Origin: Marsupella aquatica
Lineage: Eukaryota > Marchantiophyta
Length of the DNA: 64,000 bases
Direction of reading: 5' to 3'
Assembly: GCA_973895155.1 (NCBI GenBank)
Contig: OZ316891.1
Location: 18,042,001-18,106,000, forward strand
Shown: piece by piece, positions 1-11,751 of the stretch
Layout: every line of letters starts with the position of its first letter
How positions within the stretch are numbered: the stretch's first letter is position 1
The notes under the pieces: generated by a model
Told to the model about the DNA's origin: nothing
The model's database searches: none
Seen by the model: the letters and a program-made list of their open reading frames with translations, nothing else
Translations under genes and position numbers: made by a program

Positions 1-529
1 ATGACTCAGAAGCAATGGTGCACAATGTCAGCTCATGTATACGACCACCTATACAGAGGTCTATGCACAATTTTGTATGCAAGCTAGTTTCGAAAGATAC
101 TGTTACACTACAAACTGCATGGAAGGTCATGAAGCGAGTGTGTAAGGCAAATGGGCTTGACAATGTTACGTTTTGCGAGTTCATTGTCGATAATGCTGCA
201 ATTGGTTGGAATGCAGTTTGACATACATTCTTGGATGGAAGAGTTAATTCTCAAATGGAGTGATCTGATGCATTTCACTGGGCGCAATTAGTGGAGAAGA
301 TGACAAAGAAATGCATTCCTCCAGGCAATAGAGCATAGGAGCTTATGGATTCATTGAGGGACGCATGTGGTTCTTGCATTTTGGACTTTTGAAAAGATGA
401 AGGATTGGTGGAAAATGGGAATGCAATCAAAGGAAAAACCAAGTCACTGGAGACATGGCTTTCGTGGTGGATTGTGCGGGTTCTCCAAGTGGAGAAACTT
501 CATTTGGCTGGTAAGTCTATTAATTCTTA

Positions 530-1000
530 GTAATATTCCATCTCGGAGAGGCTCTTCGAGATGATTCATCTTGGACATGTTAGAGAGTCTCTTCAGAACA
601 CGTGGGTGAGCCTCTCCAAGATGGAAGATGTGGGTCATCTCAAAGATCCTCTCCGAGATGGAACACGTGGGTCATCATCTCGGAGAGTCTCTCCAAGATG
701 AAACAAATGGGCAAGAAGGTAGACATGTTAGAGAGTCAAGTCTTGTTTTGTAAACACATGGTTCATCTCAGAGAGCCTCTCCAAGATGAAACACGTAGGT
801 CATCTCAAAGATATCCAACAAGAAACATGACCTCTCAAAGATCCTCTTCGAGATGGAACGCACGGGTCATCTTGGAGAGCCTCTCCAAGATGAAACAAAT
901 GGGCAAGAAGGTAGACATGTTAGAGAGCCTCTCCAACTTTTGCTAACACATGGGTCATCTTGGAAAGCCTCTCCGAGATGGACCACGTTGGACATGTTGT
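530..1000. repeat. Hairpin repeat cluster 1 (ATCTCGGAGAG / CTCTCCAAGATG)
   Basis: About ten degenerate copies of an inverted-repeat core of the form ATCTCGGAGAG..CTCTCCGAGAT are strung together with spacers such as GGAACACGTGGGTC. A larger unit is duplicated: the segment containing 'gggcaagaaggtagacatg' occurs near 709 and again near 899, a period of about 190 bp. No coding function is apparent, although frames stay open across parts of it. Confidence 0.8.
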
Positions 1001-1533
1001 AGATATTGTACAAGATGAGCCATATACATATTTTTGATAATAATTTTTTCTTTGATTTTTGTGTAGGACATGGACAGAACTAAGTCTGCATTGATGTTGA
1101 ACCATAGTAGGGCATAATCCATGCATGTCGCAATGCACCGATGGTCTTTCACAACAAAGATTGGAATAGTGCAATCTTGTATAACGGATGCAACCCGTGC
1201 ATCAAATCAAATTGGTGCCCTTGTCAACTACACGACCCTTGGGAGGAAGAGCCGTGGCCCAAGCCTTTTTGAACTTTGTTTTTGAGATGTCAGGATGGTT
1301 GGGAATGTTAAAAGTTTCTTCCCAAAGTTGAATATAGTGTGACTCAACCGGAGATGGTTGCATATGCCTTGAGGGACCCAAGTCCTGGTGACTATGAAAC
1401 TCAACGAATGTCGGCGTGAGGCAAGATTCCAGCTGATGCTATTGCAATAGAAGACTCTCATTGCAATGATGTCATTCTAGTAACTCAACCTAAGAAGCGG
1501 AAGTTCAAGGGGATTTCAAGCCGAGATGGAAAT

Positions 1534-1824
1534 TTGAAAAGTATCATTCTTGATGTGGTCAACTTGTCAACCTTGTCAGACTCTCCTACAGACTCTGGTG
1601 GATCAGATGTGGTGATTTTGGAGAGCCCACCACAGCGTGTGACAAGGTCAGCACATGTCCCTCCTCCACCAACCCCAAGGAGGTCAACTCGTGTTCCTCC
1701 TCCACCCCCAACAAGGGCAACATATGTTCCACCTCCTCCAACCCCAACAAGGTCAATACCAAGGTCACCCCCTGTTTGTCCACCAACGCGGTTTGCTGAA
1801 CCTTTGCATAATAGAGGCAAATAG
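1534..1824 (+). pseudogene. Proline-rich segment within the transposase relic
   Basis: This 96-codon open frame encodes a low-complexity tail with four or five imperfect repeats of the form VPPPPTPxRS. It lies between the N-terminal and SWIM parts of the relic and probably formed a linker of the same protein or of a passenger. I recognise no domain. The repeat unit is about 42-48 bp and could have expanded by slippage. Confidence 0.35.
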
Positions 1825-2779
1825 AGACAAGTTCAGGAGAGCAATGTGATGCTAGGAATGTTTTTTTTGTCTTGCATCAGTCGCCATGGAAGTGGTCCCA
1901 CTTGTAGAGGTGCCTTCAAAGGCATAGATTGTCCAGCATGCAGTCTATACATCAAGGAGGTTTTGTCATGCAACACTAGGTGTGGTAGGATTGTGCTTAT
2001 TGGCTGGGTTTGGAATACATTGGAATATTTGGAAGTTTTAGTTTTGCCCAAACAACAAGTGTTGCCAGAAACCCTCCATGGCATATATTATTGGGCGGTT
2101 GCTCCCACTACCGGAGAAGGTCCCAGTTGTTCGAGGAACCTATCTACTACAAGAGGAAGTTGATTTTCTCCATGATAATGGATTGAATGTGGTACAGGCC
2201 ATCATTCCTAGTGATTCAATGGTGAGTCCCAATGATATAATTATGAACTTGAATAGTTACTCAGAGCGGATGGATCCATTGAAGCCTAATGTCAGGTTGA
2301 GCCGGCGTAATGGCCGCTTACGGGAAAGGAGATTGATTGTAATGGCAGATGCAAAGAAACGTATTGAGAGTGCAAAATCCAAGTTGATGAGGTTCACTTC
2401 CAAACTTGAATTGAAGAAGGGAATGCAACTAGCTTACGAGTGGTACTTTCCAACACTCACCGTGACCGCAATTCAACCTACTATGTACAAATATGTGTGT
2501 TCCCAACTTGCTCTTGTCAAGATTTCATCATGAGGGATATTGGAAGATATTTCTTCCCTTGCAAACACTTGTATTGGTGCTTTAAAAATATTTATGGATG
2601 AGATCTAGAGAGCAACCAAAAGATCCACCAGCCAATCTTGACACTTAGCAAGGTTAGAAAGCTGATGTCAAATGTAGCAGGCTCAGGGTGAATGCATCAC
2701 GAAGATGGTTAGTGTTAATGGGTAGAACAATCTAATTTTGTATCCTTTCATAATAATAAATATTCAAGATTCTAAATGA

Positions 2780-3345
2780 TGTTGATCCCATCTCAAAGAG
2801 GCTCTCCAAGATTCCAACCCAATGCTATCCCATCTTGGAGATCCAAGATCCCAACTCAGTGCATGTTGATTCCATGTTAGAGAGCCTCTCCAAGATTCCA
2901 ACCTTAAATGATCCCATCTCAAAGAGGCTCTCCGAGATTCCAACCTTAAATGATCCCATCTCGGAGAGGCTTTTCGAGATTCCAGCCCAATGGTGATCCC
3001 ATCTCGGAGAGCCTCTCCAAGATTCCAACCTTAAATGATACCATTTCGGAGAGGCTCTTCAAGATTCCAACCTTAAATGATCTCATCTTGGAGAGGCTCT
3101 CCAAGATTCCAACCTTAAATGATCAAATCTCCAAGAGGCTCTTTGAGTTTCCAACCTGGTGTTGATCCCATCTCGGAGAGGCTCTCTGAGATTCCAACAA
3201 TTCTTGGAGACTTTGCAGACCAATCTCGGAGAGGCCTCTGAGATTGACACAAAATAGGACGTCAATCTTGGAGAGGCCTCCAAGATTGATTCAAAAAAGG
3301 GGTCAATCTCGGAGAGGTCTCCAAGATTGTCCAAAAAAATGTCGG
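2780..3345. repeat. Hairpin repeat cluster 2, 42-bp tandem unit
   Basis: The unit is a palindromic core (TCTCGGAGA-GGC-TCTCCGAGA in the best copies) plus the spacer TTCCAACCTTAAATGATCCC, with a 42-bp period through 2885-3160. The distal part (3165-3345) switches to a shorter spacer. One copy near 3265-3290 is a perfect 10-bp-arm hairpin, AATCTTGGAG / CTCCAAGATT. The core is shared with the cluster at 530-1000. Confidence 0.85.
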
Positions 3346-3798
3346 TGACTGATATCAATCACTGATAATTGATGAAATTGCTCCTCTCATCAAAAGTCTA
3401 ATTGAAATCATTTGCAATGATTTCAATAAGTTTAGTAACCTTGTGATGCCGCCGGTACGACGGGTAATGAGTGATTCGGCCTAACCACGCCTAGCACGCA
3501 CGTTAGGGGTATCTTAGGCCGTAATTATTAACATAATGACAGTATTTAGGTAGCCATTATGAGTAGGAAATCATTAGTCAATAAGGGGCATTCGTGTTCG
3601 GGCTGGCGGCGGGTCGCCATTCGCACACCCGGGTTGCGAGCGTGTAATGGGCCCCCCTCGGGTCTGTATAACAAACTCCGGGAGGCGGCTACTAACACGC
3701 GTTGACCCGGACTGGCGGAGTGGCCAATACACTGCAAGCGTGAAAGGCTCGGCCTATAAGCGACGAGGAGGCATCGGGCGACCGACGAGCTCTCAGGG
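3346..3798. other. Non-coding stretch upstream of a TATA box
   Basis: No gene seen. It contains an imperfect palindrome around GATATC (3340-3362) and moderately GC-rich sequence leading into a core promoter. It could be the U3 part of a long terminal repeat for the element that follows, but I found no matching downstream copy. Confidence 0.4.
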
Positions 3799-3805
3799 TA
3801 TAAAA
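3799..3805 (+). promoter_or_regulatory. TATA box of the 3.9-6.6 kb element
   Basis: TATAAAA followed by a G-run lies about 100 bp upstream of the ATG at 3904. The spacing suits a plant core promoter with a short leader. Confidence 0.55.
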
Positions 3806-3903
3806 GGGGGTTGATCCTTTGTAGTGCACCAGTTCTTCAGTCCACTCGCCAGCTTTGACCCCAGTTCTCTCGCCCATCCTTAGTTGCCTTCTATCGCCTT
3901 TGA

Positions 3904-6558
3904 ATGTCGCACATGATCCTTTCCAATTTGGCCACACAATTCTGGACGCAGTTCCTGTCTATCGGGGGGCACTTGGCTGACTCATTAAAACACGCCAACC
4001 CGCACCGATACAAAATTGAATGCGAGTATGAGAGAGCCATCCGCCTAGCAGGCCGCCACCACTACCTCCTTAAATTTGATTACCCATCCCAGAACGAGCT
4101 TTACCGACCCAAAGAAATATCAGGGTACTTCTTTGACGGGGGCAAATACATCAACTTCTGGGAGGCATTGCTTCGGCTTCCGGATGCGGTCTTCACTATC
4201 CCGGGCATGATCGACTTACAGCGGCACCACTTCAACCACATCCTCGCTCGGGTCCAAGCCATCATCAACAGCGAGTTCAATACTACCCGGTCGACAAGAC
4301 CACCTACACTTGCTTCGGAAAACCTCTACCGGCACCTGCAAAACTTCATGGGAACCAGACCATCAACCACCGGTGCCGGCCCAGCCGAGCCTGTGCCCGT
4401 ACCCACACCAACATTGCCTTAGGCTCAAGCTTAGGCTCCGCCTCAGCCTAGCCGGTCCCCACCGCCGGTCGCCCCGCCCATACAAGTGCGATCCATCGTC
4501 AACGCTGTGGACCTCAGCAACGATGACGAGGTGATCCCATCCCTGATCAGGCGGCCCAGAGGAGCAAGCACCCAGGGAGCCGGCACTACATTGCCCCCTC
4601 CCCAGGCCTGGACCCGAGTAGCGGCTCCGGTGGACAACACGGTGACCATAGCCGCTCCGGCCCCAATACTAACGACGATGGCACTACCCATACCCGATCG
4701 GGAGGATGGGGAAATATCACCCTCTCTGAGCCATCACGGGAGCTAGTCTCGGGGAAAGAAGAGGAAAGAACTTTGCAGCTGTATCCGGGTTAACCATGGC
4801 CACGGTAGCCGCGGCCAAGGTAACAATGCACCGCATGGGGGAAAACGTGCATAAGAACATCCTCCACCCCAAACATGCGTTGTACTTGAAGACTCAGGGG
4901 TTCGAGCACCTCACCTCTCTTCCCTGGAACACCTGTAGGTACTACGGGGAGGACATGACGAAGTTCATCAAGAATTATGATGATGTCCGTCAGCAGACTA
5001 GGCTACAGGGGAGAAATATGTCCCTCATAGAGGAGCGGCTCAGGATGATCTTCGGGCTACCCAAGAAAGATCAACGAGTCAAATCACGGGCTCCCGGGGG
5101 CAAAAGAGCCAAGTACCAATCCTTGAGTTTTCCCTCCGAGGGGTCAGTGGACAACATGTAAGTTTGTGATGAGGACCACCCTCATCCATGAGAGAGCCGA
5201 GCGGCTGGAGTTCCAAAGGTACGCCCTCCACATGATGGAACCCCAGGGTGAGATCTCCGCTGCCCTGGTTATCCAGGTCGAGAACTATCGGCCTAGGAAG
5301 TGGGCATCGTACTTTGTTAAGAAGTTCCATGAAGAGATGGAACGGCAAAGAAAGGCAAGGTACATCAGCAGGAAGGCGTATTTTGCGAGCCACATCAAGA
5401 TCATTCTTGAGTGGTACACCCGGTTTGATCGACGAACCCTTCCCCGGGCCAACGTAACTAAGTTGGTTCCGACTAGGTGGGTCTTCCCGGCCTTGGAGAG
5501 ACGGCCTCAACCCGAGGCCCAAAGTCTGGCGGCCACGCAGGCCTCATCCACCCCACCTCCACAAGTAGCCGTAGCCGTGGCCAAAGAGGTACCGGACGAG
5601 GCAGTGATCGCAACCTTAGACGCGATCAACCAGGCCGGGCCGAGTGTAGAAGTTGGGGCGGTGGAGGCCTTGCCAGAACCCGAGGGTCCAGAAGACCCAC
5701 CGGTGGCTATTCCAGAGGACAACACAATGATGGAGGAGGACACTCCAGCCCCTTCCAACACTACATCCCCAGGGCTGGATGTCACTACCCCGGCTCCCGT
5801 GAGGGTTGACGTCTGCCCATGCCCAACTCCGGACGGGCACAACCTGGACCACCCGGAACTCTTTGTACCGGGTACATTTCTGAACGGGCTTTTGGGAGAT
5901 TTCTCCCAACAGCTTTCCTGGGATACTGGGGAGTTCATGGCCCGGAAGGTAGCCTACTTCTTCAACCAGGAGTTGGTTATCGCAGTAAAGGCAGGCCGGG
6001 CCCAGTCGGAGGCCCTTCAGAGGATAGAATGGTACCAGGTTGAGTCTGTGTACCTAAAGGGAAAAATTGAGACTCAAGAGGTTGAGCTTCTGCAACTACG
6101 ATCCAAGGTTGCAGCCGCCCATGAGTTGTTAGCAAATGCGCACGCCCTTACCGCCTTAGCCGAACAGGCCAAAGCTGGGAAGGAGGCCAAGATTGCACGG
6201 CTTCGGACCCAGGTTGACAGTTTGAAGAATCAAACTATCATCTGGCAGAAAGACCTAGAGGAGGCCGAAGAACAGGCCCAGCGTGACACTGCGGAGATTG
6301 CCGCCCTACAAGCTGAAGTAGCGCGGCTTCAAACCAAAGCCGAGAAGCAGACCCAGATGATGGACAAGCTAACAAGCAACGCCCAGCAACTGGAAGAGGC
6401 ATGTTAGGAGGCAGTTGAGGAGACGGACGCGACGAAGCGAGAGAACGAATCTCTGCTAGACCAAGTCCAGCTCCTCAAGATGGACAACGACAGACTCCGT
6501 AGGCAGCGGGATGGCCGCTCCCACTCGGACGTCTCTGGCAAGCACACTAGGCATTAGC
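3904..6558 (+). pseudogene. Broken coiled-coil ORF of a retroelement-like unit
   Basis: The frame runs from 3904 to 4746 with TAG codons at 4420, 4432 and 4744. It shifts to the frame open at about 4760-5161, shifts again near 5162, and stays open to a TAG at 6405. The same frame continues past that stop to 6558. The N-terminal 150 residues form a globular domain rich in aromatics that I do not recognise. The middle is Pro/Ala-rich. The last 150 codons (from about 6000) are a strong heptad coiled coil rich in Glu, Gln, Ala and Leu. No zinc knuckle, protease or RT is present. The layout (TATA box, one structural-looking ORF, no pol) would fit a non-autonomous LTR element carrying a gag-like protein. 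All four stops are TAG, consistent with CAG to TAG decay. Confidence 0.5.
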
Positions 6559-7695
6559 GGAGAGTTAGGATTAGAATAGAACTAGGAGTAGCTAAAATAG
6601 GCTGTTAGGACAAGTGTCGGCCAGAAGATAGCGGCGCTGACACATTAGCCAGCTTGTGTAGAATAGGTTAGACTAATAGGACAAGCCGTAACCAGCTAAG
6701 CAAGGATATAAGTTAGCGTAGATTCGGGCATGAGGCCAGGCTGGTCCTCAACCCTTAGTATTTAGCAGCCCCCCGGTAGAAGCAAGGGGGGATTTTAGAC
6801 TCAGAAGTTGGCCATTCGCGGAATGCGTGGGGAGTCCCAAACTCGGTGAAGTGTCGGGGTGCCAAGGGGAGGGTATACGACTAAGCTCGTCGGGCGAGTG
6901 CGGAGCCGGGCTCCGTTGTAGTGTATACCCCTTGGCCTTGGTCCCGTTCATTCACGAGGTGTCGGGTCACCAAATTATAAGTGTATGATCATATATGAAT
7001 GAAATCCTTTCCCCTCAATTCCTTTGTGTAAATCAAGATTTATGTTTATGTATGAATGCATGTATGAGTCTCGTGTGCAAGTATCAATGTTGGGCCAAAC
7101 ACGTTATGCCAAGCATGCACGGGGTGCAAGTTACGGGTACGGGGTTGCAAGCCGGGGTTGAGCAGTTGTACTAATGGATCCGGATCAAAGGCGGTAACAC
7201 AAAAGCTTAGAAGTCCGTAAGCCGGGATCGACCCCATGTTGACTAAGGTACGTTCCGGTGGCAAAACACAAAGTATACCTAAGCGTGCTTGTAAGTAAAT
7301 GTATGCGCACTTAGTGCTAGTCTGGGAGAATTATATGCACTCCGCACGTCCCTCCCTGCCCGAACCCGAATACTAACAAGGGAAGTGTCTGTCTTAGACG
7401 TAGATCGGCCTAAGGACTAGGCCGATGGCATGACAAACCTTGTGAAGACAAAGTTCTTCAACACAATGTGGCCTTCCAAATATCCGGATAAGGAGGTACG
7501 TACACTGAAAAATCAGATAAGGTTAAGAGGTATTTGTATCATTTCTATATATGGATGAAGATTCATTCCCCTGAATCACTATGGGTGTATCCAACAACAT
7601 TTCATGAGTGAATTGTGGCGAAGGAGGGAGATCATGTTAGTGACTTGATATGATGTATCCAATAGAGGGGAAATTCCCACCGCAGAAATGACCAA
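6559..7695. other. Non-coding tail of the coiled-coil element
   Basis: No gene seen. A C6...G6 stem with a purine-rich run (CAAGGGGGGA, about 6783-6792) could be a polypurine tract. I could not identify a matching terminal repeat, so the element boundary is open. The remainder to 7695 is unstructured. Confidence 0.35.
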
Positions 7696-9479
7696 ATGGG
7701 AAAGAACCCAGTGCCCTTGTACCTGGACACAGACAACTGGGATTCACCTTTTGACAAAACAGATCAAGAAGGATTGGTTTCAAAATTGGCAAAGTCATAG
7801 ATTCCTCCAAAGATTGTGTCTGAGATGAAGCAAGGGCTACTTGGGGAGGTCGACAAGTCTACAACTGAATTACAAACAATCTGTGAGATTGTTGTCATTC
7901 ATGTACATATATGGAAGCCATAAGCCTCATGGAAAAGTTAAAGTTGACATTGCAGTACCAAGTGCATCAACCCAATCTGGGAAGAAATGTAGGTTTTTTC
8001 TATTATATTTCAGCAGATTTTTTGTTAGCGCTTGGCGCTATTATTTTCTTTTGCCTGAGTCACTAATCCTATAGGTTTTGAACTCTTACCTCAGGTCAAA
8101 AGAATTTGAATGCGACAGATGATACCAAGGTTACACTAGAAGGCTCTGAAGCAAATGCTGGTGCTTTACCAAATCCACTTACACCTGTGAATTTGGGGAA
8201 ATTGGCCAAACCAATCAATACAACAAGCACCAAACGAAAGAATAGGAAGACGCGTGAGGTCGGGCATTCAGAAAGAGATAGTCTAGCTGCCACTGGACTT
8301 CAGAGGGATGTTGGGAATTTTACACCCAGAGCATCTTGGCATTGTTTTCTTGAGTCCAACGTTTTTGAATTTTATGACAGTGTGTTTAATAAGGAAGAGA
8401 AACCCGAATGGGTTACTGATGCCGAGAAGCGGGTTAAAGACCTCATCAAAACAGGATGTCGTCTCAAGGGAGTCATGAGGGGTGGGAAGGAGAGGCCTTT
8501 TGGTGTTGACACTGGTTTCATTTATCTGCCAACTAGGTTAAAGCCGATGATGCTCAACTGGAAAGTTCCAAAATGGAACGTTCCTGACTATACCATAGCC
8601 CGATCTTTTTTCCGAGCAATGGATCCTTTTTTGGCCAATATATGATGGAATGATTGCAATCCCGCATACAGGAGACTATGATCAGATTTTGCAAGTCATT
8701 GCAGCGTGTCACGAGTCAAAGAAATCAAGTGTCTATGTACTCATCATGTGGTGATGGGGTTCCCTATGTACCGGGCCAAGTCCGATGTTCAGGTAAATAT
8801 ACGAACATGACTTACATTTTTGCTTGCGCCCGGCGCTATTAAATTAATCTGGACCTGGACCTCACCTTATTTTGTTTCATTGCAGGTATTCACTTTGCGA
8901 TTAGTTATATTTTTGCGAATCTCGTCAAAAGTGAAAGTCCTGAAGGATCCAAAGTTCACGCCCCTATCAAGAACCATGGATCCCTCCATCACAAATCTGA
9001 TTGGACTTCTGTTTGTGAAGGTGGATATGTGTCCCGAGCTTGAGTTTGCTGGAAATGCCAAACTCCATCTTGGATTTATGCAATTGGTACTAGAGTTAAT
9101 TACGTGCCCTAGAGATATTGATTTTGATTGGGCTGTAGGTTTCGGGAGTACTTTTGTGGCAGGGGATTGTTATGGCTGATTTGTTCTTGCAATGGAAAAT
9201 AGGAAGGAGTTTGTTGAAACGGTGTCAAAGATATTTTTGGAACTTCTCACCCCAAAAGTACCTGAATTAATTGCTCCTCCCGCAAATGCGGTTGTGAAGA
9301 GGAAGAGAGACAAATTATATTAGTCCTCAATTTTGATTCCGACGATGAAGAGGATGCGGGGGAAGGGGAAGAATTTTGATTCCAACGATGAAGAGGATGC
9401 TGTCATTCATGTAGGATCACAAACTAGAGACAATCATGAATCTAATAAAGGGAGCGATAGCGAAGACTCTTTTGAGTAA
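7696..9479 (+). pseudogene. Decayed intron-containing gene with amino-methyltransferase-like C-terminal part
   Basis: An ATG at 7696 opens a frame (MGKNPVPLYLDTDN...) with stops at 7798 (TAG) and 7921 (TAA). Two introns look intact: 7989-8094 and 8793-8885, both GT...AG. The middle exon is open from about 8106 to 8645. A frame shift there leads into 'GDYDQILQVIAACHES' and a hydrophobic strand. In the last part, 'DIDFDWAVGFGSTFVAGD' followed by 'CYG', a TGA at 9177-9179, and 'FVLAMENRKEFVETV' matches the shape of motif I and the following strand of N4/N6 DNA amino-methyltransferases (FxGxGS/T ... GRxxxxxE). The family expects Arg exactly at the TGA. A KRKR patch and an acidic tail end at 9479. 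I did not find a clear DPPY motif, so catalytic ability and exact family are unproven. Confidence 0.45.
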
Positions 9480-11324
9480 TGCTTGTAAGCTTCTTGTCAA
9501 GCTCCCTCGTTCGGAATTCACTCTTTGCTTTCCCATCCATTTTTTACCTATTTTGAAAAAAAGTATTTGAGAAGACATACTATGCAAAATCCTCATCCTC
9601 AGGTCTGAGTGGAATCTACGATGGTGTTTCCAACTGACAAGGAAAGTTTCCAGGAGTTATATTGGGAATCTTGAGAAACCATTTGTTTTACCTTCAAACG
9701 CTGAGAATGACGCCAGGAGAGTAGATAGTGTGCGGACTCTCCAATAGGAGAATAATGGCCTCAAACTAAGGAGAGGTTATGATAGGAAGTTTGTTAGAAA
9801 CCAGTATGTTGATGATATGTGCAAGAGAAAATTCATTAATGACAAAGCAAAGTCCACCAACAGGTCTAAATAAGCGGATCAGGAAGTTAGGTCAGAATAG
9901 TATTTCCATTCCTATTTTCATGCTGAAGTTATACTAGCGTCAGGCGCTACTCAAATGAGTTCTTATAATATCATCTATTTTGTCAATTCTAATCATTTCA
10001 TTTTACCCCCACTCTGATCAATGTGACTACAGATTATTGTCATTGCATCATAGTGACACTCTTTGTTGTCATTGGAGTAAAGTTACATCATCAGTTATAA
10101 ATGTTTTCCATCAGTCGACCTGATATCAATTGTCACGTCATTTCAAAATTTGAGGGAGAAAAAAAATTGAAATTTTTTTCCACTATTGGTGTCCGTATTG
10201 TACGGATACCACATCTTGGCGAGACCAGCCAAGATGCTCCGTACAGTAAGGACACATGATTTTGCCAAAAAACATTTTTCAATTTTTTTTTATAGAATTT
10301 TGCAACAAAAAAAATTAAAATTTTCCCCAATTTTTTGTCCGTACGCCCATCTCGGCAAGGTTAGCTGAGATTGAATCAATCTTAGCTACCCAATTGAGAT
10401 GCGCAAAAGTGCGAAGGCCCCATCTCAGCTGCTCAACTAAGATTCAAAAATTCAAATGCAGCAAAACTGATAACTGATGATCCTCTATACCCCTTGTCAT
10501 TGACATCCTAAAATGTTATAGTAGCGTCAGATGCTACTATAACTTGACTCCGACCGAGAAAATACTTTCCTCTTTTGAATATAGGTAGTACAGTTTTATA
10601 ATATTAATGGAAATATTCCCGTACTTTTTGGTTGACGTCAAAGCAATTTTCGTTGATCTTTTGTCTATTTCTAATGTCGTGCAATGTCATCATGAAGATT
10701 TTGTCCCAATGACTTTTTGAGGCAACCATGGTCTCTATCCTTTTCCCTACAACTTTATGTTTGCATTGCTTCCTGAGGATTCCATACTGCATTCTCAGTT
10801 TGGGATTCTGGGGTATCTATTTTTCTCTTGCACTCCCATTTGTGTTCGAGCGACACTTTTGCTGACCTGAGATGGATTGTGGAACCAGAAGCTCTGTTGA
10901 AGTACGTAGTTTGTATTCAATGATTTTGGAAGAGGGTTTGGTCCCCGTCACTGAACAGCCTCCAAAACCGGCTCAACCTTCCTCCGAACGAAGCAATTAG
11001 CCCTGGCAAGATGCTTATCCCATGGGTCAGAGATTCTCCACCAAGGCGTTTTGCGGATAGATTTACAATTCACTGGCCTCCTCCTCCCCACAACCCAACT
11101 TGGGAGGCTGAAATGTGCACCCAAGAAGTGCTTGGGCACAGCGATTTATAGAGTACAACCATTCCTGGCAAGGCCCCTCAAAGAGGTGAGGAATGAAGGT
11201 CATCTGCGGCATATATCAGCATCCGATATCACGGTTTTATTCCCAACAAAGTCCAATCTAGGCCGACATCGATGATGAGTGTGGTTTGTCCATGACCAAG
11301 GGCACTAGTGCCCGGCGCTAGTGT
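8024..11324. repeat. Five dispersed TAGCG..CGCTA palindromes
   Basis: Degenerate copies of TAGCGYC-RGGCGCTA occur at 8026-8040, 8825-8838, 9935-9949, 10517-10541 and 11303-11324. The first two lie inside the introns of the preceding gene. The fourth has perfect 9-bp arms, TATAGTAGC / GCTACTATA. Confidence 0.6.
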
Positions 11325-11721
11325 GCTCACTTGCCCAAAGGAAACCCTTCCATGTTCTCGATATTCGTCATGTGATAGACGCTATTTGTTTTTAGATTGT
11401 GGTCTAGTGGTGGACCTTGCCACCCAGCGCCCTCACCAATCCCAGCCCTCATGCCTAGGTGCCCTTGGTGCCGGAATGCCTCCACGGAATACCTCGAGCA
11501 AACACCCTAGTGCCCCTTGCACCACCAGCGGCCCCTCCCATACAAAGCCGCACTTGCTCACCTACACGACCGCGACTCAACGGTCCTCACTGTCTGCACA
11601 AGCAACCAAGCACCTCGGTAAGTAACCCTTCTGCTACGCTGGAAGGAAGAGGCTTGGCTGGGAGGAGGGTTTCCGCCAACATCAAAGGGTTGCCGCCAAC
11701 ATTGCTCAAACCACACGCAAC
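9480..11721. other. Decayed, partly gene-like sequence left of the CACTA element
   Basis: Short open stretches (for example about 9605-9900 and 10860-11270) look like eroded exons, but I recognise no domain and no frame exceeds about 100 codons. The stretch ends at the target site duplication of the CACTA element. Confidence 0.3.
10135..10445. repeat. Hairpin-rich AT/GC patch
   Basis: It contains TCCGTA-TTG-TACGGA at about 10191-10205, the perfect 8-bp hairpin ATCTTGGC / GCCAAGAT at about 10213-10235, and degenerate relatives (ATCTCGGC..GCTGAGAT, ATCTCAGCT..AACTAAGAT) to 10445. A/T-homopolymer tracts at about 10155-10180 and 10275-10335 are roughly inverted copies of each other. This could be a miniature inverted-repeat element, but I could not define its ends. 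Confidence 0.45.
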
Positions 11722-11751
11722 CACTAGTAGAAACCGGGGGGTATTTAGACC
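11722..11751 (+). repeat. Left terminal inverted repeat of CACTA
   Basis: It begins CACTAGTAGAAACCGGGG, directly after the AAC duplication, and is inverted relative to the right end. Confidence 0.95.

Larger units (their letters stand above)
1..2583 (+). pseudogene. Relic of SWIM-zinc-finger (MULE/FAR1-like) transposase
   Basis: Several frames carry pieces of one transposase-like protein. Positions 60-220 encode a stretch ending in a 'FIVDNAAIGWNAV' segment that resembles the part of MULE-type transposases around a catalytic Asp. About 425-512 encodes, in another frame, 'SLETWLSWWIVRVLQVEKL', a Trp-rich block seen in such proteins. At 2494-2583 a third frame encodes a SWIM zinc finger: Cys at 2509, Cys at 2515, then Cys at 2560 and His at 2566 (CxC...CxH). 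The ORF at 2078-2533 leads into this finger one frame off. Frames change repeatedly and stops intervene, so it is dead. The gene may begin outside the window. Assignment to MULE/FAR1-like rests on motif resemblance only. Confidence 0.6.

Noticed and set aside
2780-3345. CRISPR-like array
   Set aside because: The units are direct tandem repeats with near-identical spacers in a eukaryotic transposon context, and there are no unique spacers or cas genes.
7696-9479. Bacterial contamination or recent bacterial transfer of a methyltransferase
   Set aside because: Two GT...AG introns, plant-like AT-rich introns and continuity with flanking plant repeats argue for a eukaryotic gene.
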